64,000 nucleotides of DNA from assembly GCA_963383645.1 (NCBI GenBank), contig OY726558.1, forward strand, positions 185,807,634-185,871,633, written 5' to 3'. Of the stretch, positions 23,530-35,611 are shown in pieces. The stretch's first letter is position 1, and every line of letters starts with the position of its first letter. Both the position numbers and the translations under genes were made by a program. The DNA is from Muscardinus avellanarius. Its lineage: Eukaryota; Chordata; Mammalia; Rodentia; Gliridae. Below the pieces are notes generated by a model. It worked only from the letters and a program-made list of their open reading frames with translations, did not search any database and was not told where the DNA came from.

Positions 23530-24190
23530 AGACAAGCTAAAAGGAAGGAATGCTGGATTGGGGAACCCAGAGAAGAAACAGAATGCCTCCAACTGGGAGC
23601 CCGATCAGATGACGCACCATGAAAGAGGCAGAAGCCCAGGTGGGCTTTAAATGATGGAGACTGGGGTGGACATAGACATGGAGGGGAATCCTGGTGCAGA
23701 GAATGGGAAAGGTAAAGGCCCAGGACGGGTTCTCACAATGGTGGTCAATGGAGGGCAGCAGGGACACAGAAGTATGAAGGAAAACAGGAAAAACTAGAAA
23801 GACACGCCAAAGCCCCATTGTGAAGAGCCCAGCCTTGCTAAGCATCCCTTCCAATGGGAACCCTAGAAGGACTGGAGGAGGAGCCTGCTCTGCCCAGCGC
23901 TGTGGCTTGGGAAGTTGAATCTAATAGCGATGCACACACTGAATTGAAGGCAGGAGAGCCAGCCAGGAGGGAGGCAGGCAGGAAGCAATAGTTACCACAT
24001 TAGCCAAGGGACGGAGCTACTATGACTAGAATGGTGAGAGTGGAAATAGCAAAGCAATGTGAAAAGTCATGCAACTTGGCTTGATTAAATATGGAAGAGC
24101 AAGAAGAGGGGGTCTCAGGGAGTAACTGAGAGTGCAAGAGGAGGAGGCCTGGAAGATGGGAATTTGCATGGACTAAGCAAAGATGGGCAT
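23530..24190 (-). mobile_element. L2 LINE, antisense
   Basis: The text gccaggagggaggcaggcag, gaagcaatagttaccacatt and ctagaatggtgagagtggaa is the reverse complement of the L2 segment 'ccacttctc...ctaccctagtccaagcc...attgcaatagcctcc'. The left part (23530-23880) is more diverged. Confidence 0.65.
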
Positions 24191-24909
24191 TCATAGTGAC
24201 CTGGCAACACTGAGTTTTCAACTACGATCTTAAAGATAGCTAGATACTTGGCTGATGGTCAATAAACCCAGCCTGGTATAAGACATTAGGGCTTGCTTCC
24301 GAGTTAGCATTATAGTGTTGGAGAAACAATGTACAGTATCACCACAGAATATGTATCTGTATCAAGGAAATTACCAAGAGCCTTTCTGTGCTGCAAATAA
24401 GCTGCTCACTATGAATCGATGTTCAAAAAAAATCTTAATAAATTGTTTCAGATGGAATGAGGAAGGATATTTCTGGAGTGTCAATTAGACACAATTATAG
24501 TTTGAGTTGAATAATTACCCTTTCTTGTATATATTTTGATGATATGTTTTTGAAAAAACAGACTAATTCGCAAAGAAAAAGATGATCACTCACATGCCAT
24601 TAACTCCTTTAAAGAGAACACAATCATAAATGAAATGGCTAATTTAAAAGCAATTTAGAAAAACATTTCCAAAGATAAGCATTTAAAATCTAGCCTAACT
24701 TTCAACAAACAGAGGGTAAGGACAGAAGGAGGCACCGAGAATGAGTAACAAGGGAAAAGAGAAACAGAAAATGATAGCAAGGGATTAAAGGAAAATAGAA
24801 CATTTGGGGGAAAATAGGGAGAAAAAAAATAAGGCTGGGTGAAGTTGGACTCTCTGAGTAGTAAACCCCACTAAGAGACCATCTCTATTTGTCATTGGAT
24901 ATTCACATT
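24191..24909. other. Unique AT-rich sequence
   Basis: Nothing recognised. Confidence 0.5.
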
Positions 24910-25090
24910 TCTCCACAATGTCTTTTTATTGATGCATTATACATCTCCATGCAGTACAGGATGGTAGAGGCATACATGCTCACATCACTCAGCCCTTCCC
25001 CAGTTCCCTCCCCATTCTCTCCAATCTCATTCTTTTCTCATCATTCCCTCCAACAGTGTCTCATTACTTTGTCCCTGAATTAATAGATGC
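24910..25090 (-). mobile_element. L1 3' UTR fragment, antisense
   Basis: Starts near gtctttttattgatgcatta and continues through gtagaggcatacatgctcac, ttccccagttccctcccc. This is the same pyrimidine-rich 3' UTR type seen at 3548 and 52386. Confidence 0.65.
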
Positions 25091-25437
25091 CCTAAACATA
25101 TTTCCTCTTTCCTCTTTGTCTCCCATTTTTCTTTTCCTGGGACTCCATGGTCACATTAATCTGTCCAAAATATCTCTCTTTTCAATTCAGTTCCACCTTC
25201 TCACATTCTATAATCTACTACTAGTCTAATCCGAGCCAGACTCAGAATCCTTACAAAATCTGGTACCCTGATTTACACCTCAAATCCATCATCCCCAGTA
25301 TTATTCCACCAAACTTTATGCCATCCAGGTATTCCTTGGTGGAGTACCGCAACCCTTGCTCAGAGCCACGGCAGGCACGACGTGCTAATAATGCTTTTCC
25401 TCATCTAGAATGTGTATCTTGGGAAACATGTATACAG

Positions 25438-25440
<3 letters not shown>
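25091..25440. other. Unique sequence, possibly more L1 or old repeat
   Basis: Pyrimidine-rich on the left, otherwise unrecognised. Confidence 0.4.

Positions 25441-25486
<46 letters not shown>
25441..25486. repeat. (CA)n microsatellite
   Basis: About 23 CA units. Confidence 0.97.
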
Positions 25487-25487
<1 letters not shown>

Positions 25488-25519
25488 CTGCAGAGATATC
25501 AAAGAACAACAAACTGTAA

Positions 25520-25690
25520 GCGCCTGTGTGTTTGGGAGTCAGATGGGTTTAAGTGAGGATTCCACATTAATTTCTCCTAGCTGTGTGTCTTTAGGCACAT
25601 CATTCTTGAGACTTGGTTTACTCACTTTTTACAATGAACCATGTGAGAATTGTTCAGCTAGTGTATATTTGTTTGATACAAGGTTGATAC
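25520..25690 (+). mobile_element. MIR SINE
   Basis: tgtttgggagtcagatgggt, cctagctgtgtgtctttagg and gagacttggtttactcactt follow the MIR consensus. Confidence 0.8.
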
Positions 25691-25940
25691 GCCTAAAATG
25701 GCCACTAGTATTAATTAGCAGGTAAATAACAATTTGTTCAAGGTCCTCCAAGAAATCTTCTCAAGCAAATGGTGCCCACAGTGATATCTCCATTTCTACA
25801 ACTTCCTTGGCTTGCGATATAATCATTCAACTAGTAACTTAGCAGATTCTGATGTATATCTAACCACTGTCCTACCAATTTGGGCAATTTAGGACAATTA
25901 GTCTAGGAAATTTATATTTAAATTATAATCCTGTTTATTA

Positions 25941-26118
25941 AATTTTTTTGGTACCAGGGGTTGAATCCAGGGACATTCTACCCCTGAACTACACCCACCC
26001 CTTTTTTTAACTTTTACTTTGATACAGGGTCTCGCTAAGTTGCTGAGGCTGGCCTCAAAACTGTTGCTCCTCCTAGCTCAGCCTCTCAAATACTGATGTG
26101 AGCGACCATATCTGGTCA
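25941..26118 (-). mobile_element. B1-dID SINE, internally shortened
   Basis: ggtaccaggggttgaatcca, gatacagggtctcgctaagt, tgctgaggctggcctcaaaa. The target duplication tgtttatta is at 25932-25940 and 26119-26127. Confidence 0.9.
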
Positions 26119-26127
26119 TGTTTATTA

Positions 26128-26869
26128 ATTTTAATATTTGTGTCTTATGGTCTTATTTTCTCTAATAGTCTATAAATTATGGGTAGATAGAAAGCAAAGC
26201 ATATGTAAGCATCAGCGCTAGTGACATAATTTTTGAGGACCAATTCAGCGAAAATACAGAATCCCTTCTTCAACAGTCATTGGGAATTTTAAGATGGCGA
26301 CTACAGGACACTGACATAGGACCCCTCCAAGTGCCGTATGAAAGTAGCCCTGATGAGCACCACCTCTAAGTGGCAGACGCATACCTGACTGTCGAGAAAC
26401 ACATGGAAATAGAAAGACGCCCTTCTTAGGTGGTTTCTTAAAACCACTCCTAGCTTTTTTGTCTGGATTCTCTAAATATTAATATGTTTAGACATCTCTT
26501 TTCTTCATTTTGATCATATATATTTGGAATTAAAAATTATAGCCAACCTAGAAGCAAAGCTCAGTTGTTATAATTTTATATAAAGATTTTGGAATATTGG
26601 CTTAGAAATATTTTACTTTGACAAATTGTTATAATAAAAGATAGATACTTACCCAGATGATGATACTCACTTGGAATTCTTTTCAGACTTCTGTTGTTTC
26701 TATTCTAGAATAATACTAAGTAATGATAATAAATCATATTTCATTCTGTGCTAGAAATAATCCATTAATTCATTAATTTCACCAAGCCAGCCAGGCCTGT
26801 GCTCTGTGAATTATGCCCTTTGGGTTTGTGACTATGGCAGATGATCAGTTAAGAGGTTCTCCTCAGCTG
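26128..26869. other. Unique sequence, possible old repeat remnant
   Basis: The stretch at 26240-26420 (ggaattttaagatggcgact ...) has the texture of a decayed ancient repeat, but I cannot name it. Confidence 0.4.
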
Positions 26870-27035
26870 GGTGTGATGGTGCAGGTATGTAATTCCAGTA
26901 CTTGGGAGGCTAAGACAGAAGGATCACAGGTTCAAGGCCAGCCTCACAACTTATCAAGACTCTGTTTTAAAATGAAAAAGGGCTGGGAGGTGTGTATCTC
27001 AGAGGTAGAATGCTCCTGGATTCAATCTTCAGGAC

Positions 27036-27037
<2 letters not shown>
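26870..27037 (+). mobile_element. B1-dID SINE, internally shortened
   Basis: cagctgggtgtgatggtgca, gcctcacaacttatcaagac and gggctgggaggtgtgtatct. The tail has turned into (GA)n. Confidence 0.9.

Positions 27038-27085
<48 letters not shown>
27038..27085. repeat. (GA)n microsatellite in SINE tail
   Basis: About 24 units immediately after the SINE end at aggacata. Confidence 0.97.
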
Positions 27086-27087
<2 letters not shown>

Positions 27088-28869
27088 AGTTTTAGAGTTG
27101 TTTGCCTCTGTGAATTAAATTCTATTAAATGCTAATATTCCCACTTCTACCATGCATTTTGTAAGCTTCCCTACTCTTTCATGCATATGGTCTTTATCCA
27201 TCTTTTCTTTCAAACCATGACACAGAGAGCAGAAAGAAAAAAATCTAATAAAGTGCATACACTCAGAATCATTACTGCATCCTTTAGTTCTTCCCTCAAA
27301 GACAAAGAACTTAAAAAGCCCCTTTGACTTTAAGCTAATTCCTGATCTTTGTGGTTCAGTTCACTAAGAGTAGTAGATTGGCATATGTCATCGATGTTAG
27401 TGGACACAGGTAACCGTTTTCACTTTAATTGTTTACAGATAAGAGTTCTAAAGTGCTGTGGCCATTTGCATGTTTTACTGGCATGTTGACATCTATTTTT
27501 CATAAGGTTTGGTGTTCTCAGTAAATGCTGTCTACCTTCCTGAGCACCTGTGTACCAGAGCTCGTCAGATTTATCATTTAGTTCAGCCATCTGGAGATGG
27601 ACTGTGATGGAGGCATAAAGCAGACAGGAAGACACATACAGATCTGGCTGCTCATCAGAGAATAGCAGTACTCTCTAGGGACCGTGCTTAAGACTTGCAT
27701 GTCAGCTAGAATGCTAAGATGCTTTGGTTAGAAAACTCAATTCAAACGAACACTAGCCATGTAGGAAATGTAGTGCTTCTCAAAGCTGAGAAGTCAAGAG
27801 GGGAAATAAGTCACAGGTGAAACTTGATTCAGTAGCTCAGCAATGTCACTCCTCTCCTCTCTGCTCTGTCTTCTGTGAGATGCTCGCTCGCCCTCCCTCC
27901 CTCCCTCCCTCCCTCTCCCTCTCCTTCTCCCTGAGACTGGCCGGTGGTTGCAAGAGGCTACCAGCAGTAAAAGAGGAACTACTTCCGTGTTCATGTTCCA
28001 GCAGCAAAGCGAGTCTTGGTAAATTGCTTCTGGGAAATCCATCACTAGGATCCCGATTAGATGTGTCCCTCTCATCTTTTTGTCTTATCATGGGATAGTG
28101 TCCCTGCCCGATGACATATTTGGTAGTCAGGGGACTGAGCATTTTGAATGTTCACACCATAGTGGGCTACACTGAGGCTTAGAGGATCAGTCTCACAGGG
28201 AATGCTTGGCCTAGAAAGCTGGAGCAGGGTTTTGTTAATAAATGAAAAGATGGAGTGGAGAGGATATTATCGCCATCTTTAGCTTCTCTTTTGAAATGCT
28301 TGCTTTAATATGAAGAAATTAATGAATTTAGGAGCTTGGGTCAAAATTTTCTTCTACTATGTCTTTTGGTCTCTATTCTTTTTTCTTCTACATTTTCATT
28401 CAGACACTTGGACATTGAGCACATATATGTTGTGGTGCTTAATTTGCTCAGGGCATAGTTTACTTTTCGGATAAAACAAGTTAACCCCAGTAGTAAAACC
28501 TATTCTCACTTAATTTTCCTTAATACTGAACATGGGTAATAAGGGTCACACGTGGCGGCACAAAGGTCATCCTACAGGCAGCTTCTTCTCTCTAGTTGCT
28601 TCATTCAGAGCAGAAATGACTCACCACAAGGCGTATTTCTCAAGTGGGAGTTTTTTTAAAACCTTAACTGTTTTTCACCAAATAAGAAAATAATTTCATT
28701 TGATTGGACTCATTATTTTCTCCCTATTTATCTGTGTATCTTTGATTTAACTAAGGTTACTATATACCCAGTAAAGTTCCAGGTTTCTAAGAAGTATTAG
28801 TCTTCCTTCGTGCTTGTTTTTGAAATTTCTTGTTAACCTGTTGTTACAGAATTTTTCAATTATACACAA
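27086..28869. other. Unique sequence with (CCCT)n tract
   Basis: A (CCCT)n pyrimidine tract lies at 27889-27933. The open frames on both strands around 27794-28142 are products of that low-complexity tract. The rest is unrecognised. Confidence 0.5.
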
Positions 28870-29200
28870 AACTACATAAAGCAGTAAATGATAAATTTTG
28901 ATTTTTTCTTATAATTCCATTGTAAATACACTTCTATCGCTGCATTGTAACCATACATCACATTGAGGCTTAGTATGAAAGACACATACATGCTCTTCTC
29001 CTATCTTGATAATTATCTACCTCTGGCCAGTCTTACTTCATCTTTGTCCTCCTGCTTCCATTCACCTTCATCTTCTCCATTGCCCCGCAGGACTATTTCC
29101 AAGTATGATTTACACATTATACCATTTTTTCCCTTAAATGCTCAAGTATGTATTTTTAGGAAGTGTTCTAGTAATTTTCTGTAAAAATTATTGAAATACC
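28870..29200. mobile_element. Possible ancient LINE remnant
   Basis: catttttt-cccttaaatgctcaagtatgt and aattccattgtaaatacac resemble 3' parts of old L1M/HAL1-type LINEs. Too diverged for a firm assignment or strand. Confidence 0.3.
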
Positions 29201-29837
29201 ATTAATATATTTTTTAAAGTTTGTTTAATAAACCCTTAGATTCAGTCTAATCCAGTGTTTGAATTTTCTGAGAGCTATTTTTATAATTAGCTTTATTCCC
29301 TACACTTGACTTGATATTCTAGTTTGAAGAGGTGAGAATTGCATTCACAAAAAGGACTTTAAAAGTCATAATCCAATCACACACTAAATCGCATGGTGCT
29401 GAGGCAACTGCTCTGCAAAGTCAGAGAAGTGCTGGATCCTTCAAGAGAGCCATTGGAGAAGATGTGAGGACCAGTGGTCATCTAGAGACAAGTGGTGGAA
29501 AGCATTGCAGAACCTTGTAACACTGGGGTGGGATATAGGACAATCAGGCACAGTGTAGATAACCAGCAGAAAGAGAGAACAAGTATGTAATATGTGGAGG
29601 ACAAAAAGAGTGAGTTGATGTGTGATTGAATAAAGAGCAATTAGAGTCCTTCCGTTTGCGGAAAATGCATTAGTCCTTATGCGCAAGATGCCACATAAAA
29701 TACAGAGAAGCAAGGAAGAAAAATGTACCTTCAAGATGTTGAGTCACAGGCCACCTGGATGGAGACTTAATTTTATCAATCATCAGTCTGTGACCTTGAA
29801 CAAAGAGTTTAACTGAAAATTCATTGGTAGTGTCTGT
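29201..29837. other. Unique sequence, nothing recognised
   Basis: The open frames at 29332-29520 (+) and 29441-29734 (-) have no recognised relatives. Confidence 0.5.
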
Positions 29838-29853
29838 AAGCTTGTATTATTAT

Positions 29854-30056
29854 TAGTAGTAGCAGTTGTGAAGTAGTAGGACTCAAGATTGAATGCAGAG
29901 GCATTCTACCTTCAAGCTACACCTCTGGCCCTTTTTATTTTTCCTTTTTTGAAAAAGGGATCTCACTAAGTTTCTGAAACTGACCTCAAACCTTCAAAGC
30001 TCCTCCCTCAGTTTCTCAAGTACTGGGAATACAGGCATGTACCACCTGCCTAGCTT
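29854..30056 (-). mobile_element. B1-dID SINE, old
   Basis: ggactcaagattgaatgcag, gggatctcactaagtttctg and tactgggaatacaggcatgt. The target duplication aagcttgtattattat (29838-29853) / aaacttgtattattat (30057-30072) differs at one base. Confidence 0.9.
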
Positions 30057-30072
30057 AAACTTGTATTATTAT

Positions 30073-32754
30073 CTGTTGCTGTCCCACATGGGGACTTTTC
30101 ATAATCAATTAAGATAATGTCATTAGTCTTGTGTGATTTAGAAAGCACATTTCCAATAATAAGCTATTTAATATTGGGCTAATATATTATAGTTTATAAA
30201 TTTCTTCCAGGTTCATCATTTTGTTTTGTTTTTGATCCAGGAAATTAGGTCTAATGTATCAATTTCTGAATGAGAACACTCAGCTATTGTCACATATACA
30301 TTGTGATTGGATGTTCTTCTTATTATTGTTCTTATGTTTTTAAAAGTCTAGAGTAAGCAAGATAGTACCCTATTTCTCTGGATAGTTTTTAGGACTTCCT
30401 ATAGTGTGAAAGTGTAACAAGCCATAAAGTACCTACATGAGGGTCCTATCCAGTTAAACTCCTCAGTTTAAGGATTTTGAATGGCTGTTAGTGCAAACTA
30501 AATCCCACAGTTCTCATACTGAGATCTTCTCTTCTTGGTATAATAATTAGGGTTGTATCTATATTGATAGAGAAGGTAGTACAGATAGAAGAATTAGGAA
30601 TTTCATCGTGACTGTAATCTCTCACTCTACTGTCCATCCAGGGAGCAAAACTCCTTAATATGAAAAGTGCAGATAAATATAATAAGAACTGAATTTTGAA
30701 AAATCAGGGTTTCTGAAAATATAATGGAAATGATCATTTTGTTTTACACAGTGGCATTTGGTAATGCCTATTTTAATATAAATAGATTTAGAGTTTAAAT
30801 AAACTAACACTCATCATTCTGTTCTTCAAAATTATACTCACAATTCTCTTTTGGTCTTGCTAGGTATGTTAGAGTGCTATAAAGCTAGCATTCAACATTA
30901 TTTTTTACAAACCCAAACCCCAACTATTTGCATTTCAACAATAGTTTCTTTACTAAAATTATATATCAGAGGAGAATAATGTGATCCTATTGCAAGGAGA
31001 TAATAGCTACTTGCCTGATCAAACCAACTTTTATTCTTAATTCTCTTCCGCAGGGTATAATTGACCTCCCAATAGTAAATTTACAAATACATATTTTATG
31101 TATATGAATACATCTATACTCACTAAGGAGCTTTCAGGAAGAAAATAGTTCATATGTCCCTGAGTATACGCTTTAAAAGGTAGGGCATGTTAAGTCTCTT
31201 CTACTAATTGATTCTTGGCTACTTTGCACCCTATGGCCTGCCTGAAGAAAATTGATGTAAATGTGACACCTGCCTGTCGATAATGGGGTCCCTGCCTGAC
31301 TCTTGGCACTGGATAATGGAGAAGAGCTTGGTTATAGTCTTCCCATGTCGAACTTTGTGATTTCACACTTCATAATGCAAGAGTATTACTTTAAAATGCA
31401 TTAAACTTCTAAAGATAGCAAATAGCCTTTGGGATAATGCATTTTAAATAGACTCTGAATTCAGAATTTTTAAAAAACGTTCATTTTGAAGGGACATCAC
31501 AATGGCTCCTATAACATCTCGCATCCGGTCAATACATCCTACTCTTGTTTCTTAGACTTTGTCTTCTTCTCCTGGAAATACCAGCCTGTAGCTGCAAGCC
31601 AGTTTATGTTATCAGCTAAGCCCGGCTTCCGTGCTCAGTAATAGGCCCTTTTTCATTTTTAAAAGTCATTTCACTGTCAGTAGAACTGATTGGGTATTGT
31701 TTAATACGGAGAGGTCTTATAAATAGCTTTGCTGGCTAAAAATTGAACATAGAGATTTCAAATCACCCCCTTCAGCATACATTATAGAGATCTGTTTTGT
31801 AATTTTTTTATTAGAGAAAATGATGCACATTCTGACATAAATCATCACTCATATTAATACAATACATATTTTAATCTCCACAGAAGCATTAAGCTGTAGT
31901 GCACTTGTGTCAAAGATGCTGGCATCCAAAGGACAGTTAATAAATATTTGAAACCTGAAAATACTTGGTTTTAAATTTTCATTAAATATGTATTTGGTCT
32001 AAATGCATTGATATTACGTAACCAAGATTAAGAATCTAATTATAAGTTTTCTACAATGATCGAAGTTATTTGCATAATGTTGATCTCTCAGTATCAAGTG
32101 CTAAATGGAATAAAGTGAGCTTGGCTTAATAGGTTAATAAATTAAGTAATCATAATTTGGAAATGGCCACCTACTTCTCGGTAAAAATCAAGATTTTATC
32201 TTTTTATCAAGATTTTAATAAAAGCATACTCTATTTTTTCTATTTGGGGATCATCCAGCCAAATTCAAAATGATACATAGAAGTCTTTCCAAATTTGGTT
32301 CATGTACTTTTTGAAAACCTACAACTAACGGATTTTGTAATAAAGAATGGAAATATTCAGAAAACTTACTTTATTACTTTTAAGGGGAAAGCTGTGCATG
32401 GAGAGTCATAACATTTGGTGTTAAAGAACCCATTCTGAGGGAGAAACGAGGGGAGAGGACAAAGAGGAGACCCAGAATTGACAAATTAAGCACTACCCCC
32501 AATGAAATTTCTGATTTTACTGAATCAGAATGATTCAACCGGAATGACTGACCAAAGAGGAGGGAGAGATTCTTCCAAGTTTTATGTTTCCACTCTAAGT
32601 CATTATGCTTAGTCATCTGAGAAATGATTAAGTCTACACTTCAGCGGATGAGGATGAGCTATAAGCACTTCTCAACATTGTGAGAAGAATATGCCTCCAT
32701 GTGGAAGGGAAGAATTGAAAATGGAAGTGTGTGGGGAACTTTCTATCCATCCCC
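30073..32754. other. Longest repeat-poor block; candidate conserved sequence
   Basis: About 2.7 kb with no interspersed repeat or microsatellite that I can recognise, in a window averaging one SINE per 1.6 kb. AT-rich and complex, with many TAAT, ATTA and TTTGCATAA-type words (ttatttgcataatgttgat near 32067). Exclusion of young SINEs is compatible with constraint but also with chance. Confidence 0.4.
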
Positions 32755-33010
32755 ACATGTGGGCAGCGCCAGGACTTCCAGGCAGAGGGAACAGCAATGA
32801 GAAATCACAGGAGTGAGGAGGCCCGAGGGTTGACAAAGGGCAGCACACCCTGCTATCCAGAGCAAGTGGCAGTGTGTGAGGGGGGGGGGGCTGGCGACCC
32901 AGGGCATCTGTACATGTGAAGGGCTTTGTAAACCTCAGAGCAGCTCTGTAACCTGTCGCCTCTAAGTGGGATTCCTTCAAGAACTGGAGAAGAGGAATGG
33001 CTTAACATAA
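32755..33010 (-). mobile_element. L2 LINE, antisense
   Basis: cttccaggcagagggaacag, gaggaggcccgagg, gtgaagggctttgtaaacct and aactggagaagaggaatggc follow the reverse complement of the L2 3' half. It contains a G11 run at 32880-32890. Confidence 0.8.
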
Positions 33011-33109
33011 CAGTAATGCCAGCCGCCCATGGGGCACCTTTTCTTTTACTGTCCCTTGTTCTTGATCTTATACTACATTTTAATCCTTCCTGGACTATAA
33101 TTTCATAAA

Positions 33110-33530
33110 TAAAGCACTTCCATTAAACAGTTCTAAGTGCTTAAGCCATTCCTTTTCTCAATAAATTATCTTATTTTTGTAATTTTGGTGCTGGGAATGG
33201 AAACCAAGAGCATTCTACCTCTGAGCTACACCCCCACCCTATTTTATTTTTTATTTTGAAACAGGAGTCTCACTGACTTTATCGCGTACTGTTCTGAAAC
33301 CTGTAATCCTGTCTCGGCCTCCCAAGCACTGGGATGACAGGTGTACACCACCATTCCAACTTGCAAATTACCTTTGAGCACCATGGCAACCTGCAAAGTA
33401 GGCTTCCTGGTCACTGGTTTTTCCAGGAGAATCAGAGCAGTTAAGTGATTTGTCTAAAACAACTCAGCAGGTAAATGGCAGTGCCGAATTTTGCACTAGG
33501 ATCCTAATGGCTCCAAACCATGCCCTTCTT
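33110..33530 (-). mobile_element. MIR SINE, antisense, split by a younger SINE
   Basis: The left piece 33110-33172 (acagttctaagtgcttaagc) and right piece 33365-33530 (agcagttaagtgatttgtct, cagcaggtaaatggcagtgc) are collinear parts of one reversed MIR interrupted by the SINE at 33173-33364. Confidence 0.75.
33173..33364 (-). mobile_element. B1-dID SINE inside MIR
   Basis: ttggtgctgggaatggaaac, ctgagctacacccccaccct and cactgggatgacaggtgtac. The target duplication aaattatctt (33163-33172) / aaattacctt (33365-33374) has one mismatch. Confidence 0.9.
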
Positions 33531-34183
33531 ACACTAAGTGATAAAGCCATTCTATTCTCATGCTTACGGCTCTTTCTCCAGGTCAGATACTGGGCGTCAG
33601 AAACAGATCCTTCTCTACTGCCTTCAAGACTCCATTTCCCTGTCTGTATGTCATCCAGCTCCCATTTTGATTTTCTAGTTATTTAACCAGGGAGAAAGCA
33701 CCCTGGGGTAAAGAGTCTGGGTTGGGGATGCAGAGGCCAATGCAGGGGGATGGATAGGAGCCCAGAAGTGACACAAATTACATTCCCCAAATTACATTTT
33801 TATTACTGCCAAGTAGAGATAAGTTCCCAGCACATTTGGGGTGTAACTGATAAGTAAATTCTTTTTTGGATCAGAGCCACAGACTGACTTTCATGGGCCC
33901 TGGGCTGCTTTGCCTTCGTGGATTACTTCTTCCATTAAAACGAGGGAGGAAATACAGACTTTATATATTTGTAACTAAAAAAAATATATATATATATTTT
34001 ATAACTACATTGGAATAAAGATGAATGTAATCCAGGTGGGATTTGTTATATGTTAATTATTATAATATTTGTTTCTTCATTCTTATTTGAAAGATTAAAA
34101 TTGAAACACCTCTGTGGGCCCTGGGTGTTCTGCCTCCACAGAAAAAGGAACAGGAGGTTAATGCTCTTTTAGAGCTCAGTAGC
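33531..34183. other. Unique sequence with short (TA)n
   Basis: A small AT tract lies at about 33980-34000. No exon or repeat recognised. Confidence 0.5.
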
Positions 34184-34320
34184 TTCTTTTTTTGTTTTGT
34201 TTTGTTTTGTTGTTGTTGTTGTTGTTTTTGTTTGTTTTTGTTTTGTTTTGTTTTGTTGTTTTGATAGTGATACTAGGGATTGAACCCAGGGGATTCTATT
34301 CTGAGCTATACTTCCAGTTC

Positions 34321-34373
<53 letters not shown>

Positions 34374-34524
34374 TTTCTTCTTTCTTCCTTTCCTTTCTTA
34401 ACAGGGTCTCACAAGATTGATGAGGGTCTCACTACTTGCTGAGGCTGTCCTCGAACCCGTGATCCTCCTATCTCAGCCTCCCAGGTACTGGGTTGACAAG
34501 CATGTAGCACCACATCCCACTAGA
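34184..34524 (-). mobile_element. B1-dID SINE with two internal microsatellites
   Basis: The tail is (TTTTG)n/(TTG)n (34188-34262). The ID half is atactagggattgaacccag. The linker between the halves has expanded into (CTTT)n (34318-34399), and the B1 half follows (acagggtctcacaagattga, ctgaggctgtcctcgaaccc). Confidence 0.9.
34318..34399. repeat. (CTTT)n microsatellite in SINE linker
   Basis: About 13 clean TTTC units then impure units. It lies between the ID and B1 halves where other copies have a short A/T-rich linker. Confidence 0.97.
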
Positions 34525-35034
34525 CACTAGTTGCTCTAGAAGCTCAGGAGGCCGACTTTAACTTGGCCATTACACAATTAAGATCAAGTTCTTTGATGAA
34601 AATTTCACCACTTTTAACTTTCTGACAAACATATTTACTACAGAACAAGAAGCAACTTTTGCAATCTGACTTTTAAAAGAAAATCAAACCCCTAACAAGA
34701 AATGACGACCTCTGTTGAAGCTGCGGCAGTAATTTTCCGCATCTCACTTGTGCAATAAAATCTCCAAGAATGAAACACCTCAGCTTCTGAAAAATGAATG
34801 CAGGAGGAGCTCACAGGTCGATTGGGGCAAGAAAGAGTCAGGCAGAGAGCCTTAAATATTTTAAGATACTCCACACCTTCAAAAATACTATCAGTCTGAA
34901 ATTATACTAACCTACCTGTTGTTCAGAATACCCAAATGATGTTCAAGAGACAAGAAGACAATAGGAAGGTTTTGTAGTGCTAGGACTGGGGGGTTGGCCT
35001 TTTCATTTAAGACTCTAGCTTTTGTGAGTCTGAT
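34525..35034. other. Unique sequence, nothing recognised
   Basis: No repeat or exon recognised. Confidence 0.5.
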
Positions 35035-35440
35035 GATGTTTCAGCGCGCTTTCCCATCACCATGACCAAAATACCTGACAAGACCAACTTAGAGGAGAAA
35101 GATTGATTGGAGCTCATGGCTGCAGAGGCACCATAGGGCCAGCTCCAAGCATAAATGGGTTATAGCAGCAGGGTAGGGGAAGGGACATTGCTGTCCCATC
35201 ATAGAGACCCGAAGCAGAAAGAAAAAGTAGAGGGGTTGAGAAAGACATATATAATCCCAAGATCACATCTCCGGAGAACTCCCTCCTCCAGCCACACCCT
35301 ACCTGCTTATGTCACCACCTTTCAAATTGTTAACCCATGAATGCATTTAGCCACTGATGAGATTTGATTACCCCTTGGAACATTTTTGCATTGCCAGTAG
35401 AGCTTATCCCGGGGACATTCCATAGGCAAAACCTAACAAA
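35035..35440 (-). mobile_element. MaLR-type LTR, antisense
   Basis: On the minus strand: ttgttaggttttgcctatgg, atctcatcagtggctaaatg, gtagggtgtggctggaggag, ctccaatcaatctttctcct, tcttgtcaggtattttggtc, atggtgatgggaaagcg. This is the same layout as 60442-60979. It is a solitary LTR with no internal coding region. Confidence 0.65.
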
Positions 35441-35611
35441 TGAGTACGTAACAAAAGGGCTTGAAAAACACACAGAACCAGATGTAAACAAATACAAAGA
35501 ACTGGATATAAATATAAAATGCCAAGAACTGGATATAAATATGCAAAGAGGCTAAAACATGATTGACTCTTCTGTATTATGTTATGAAGGGGAATTAAAA
35601 ATGGTTGCCAC

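Noticed and set aside
32880..32890. G11 run as a G-quadruplex
   Set aside because: A single homopolymer run inside an L2 fragment, without the spaced G-tracts needed.
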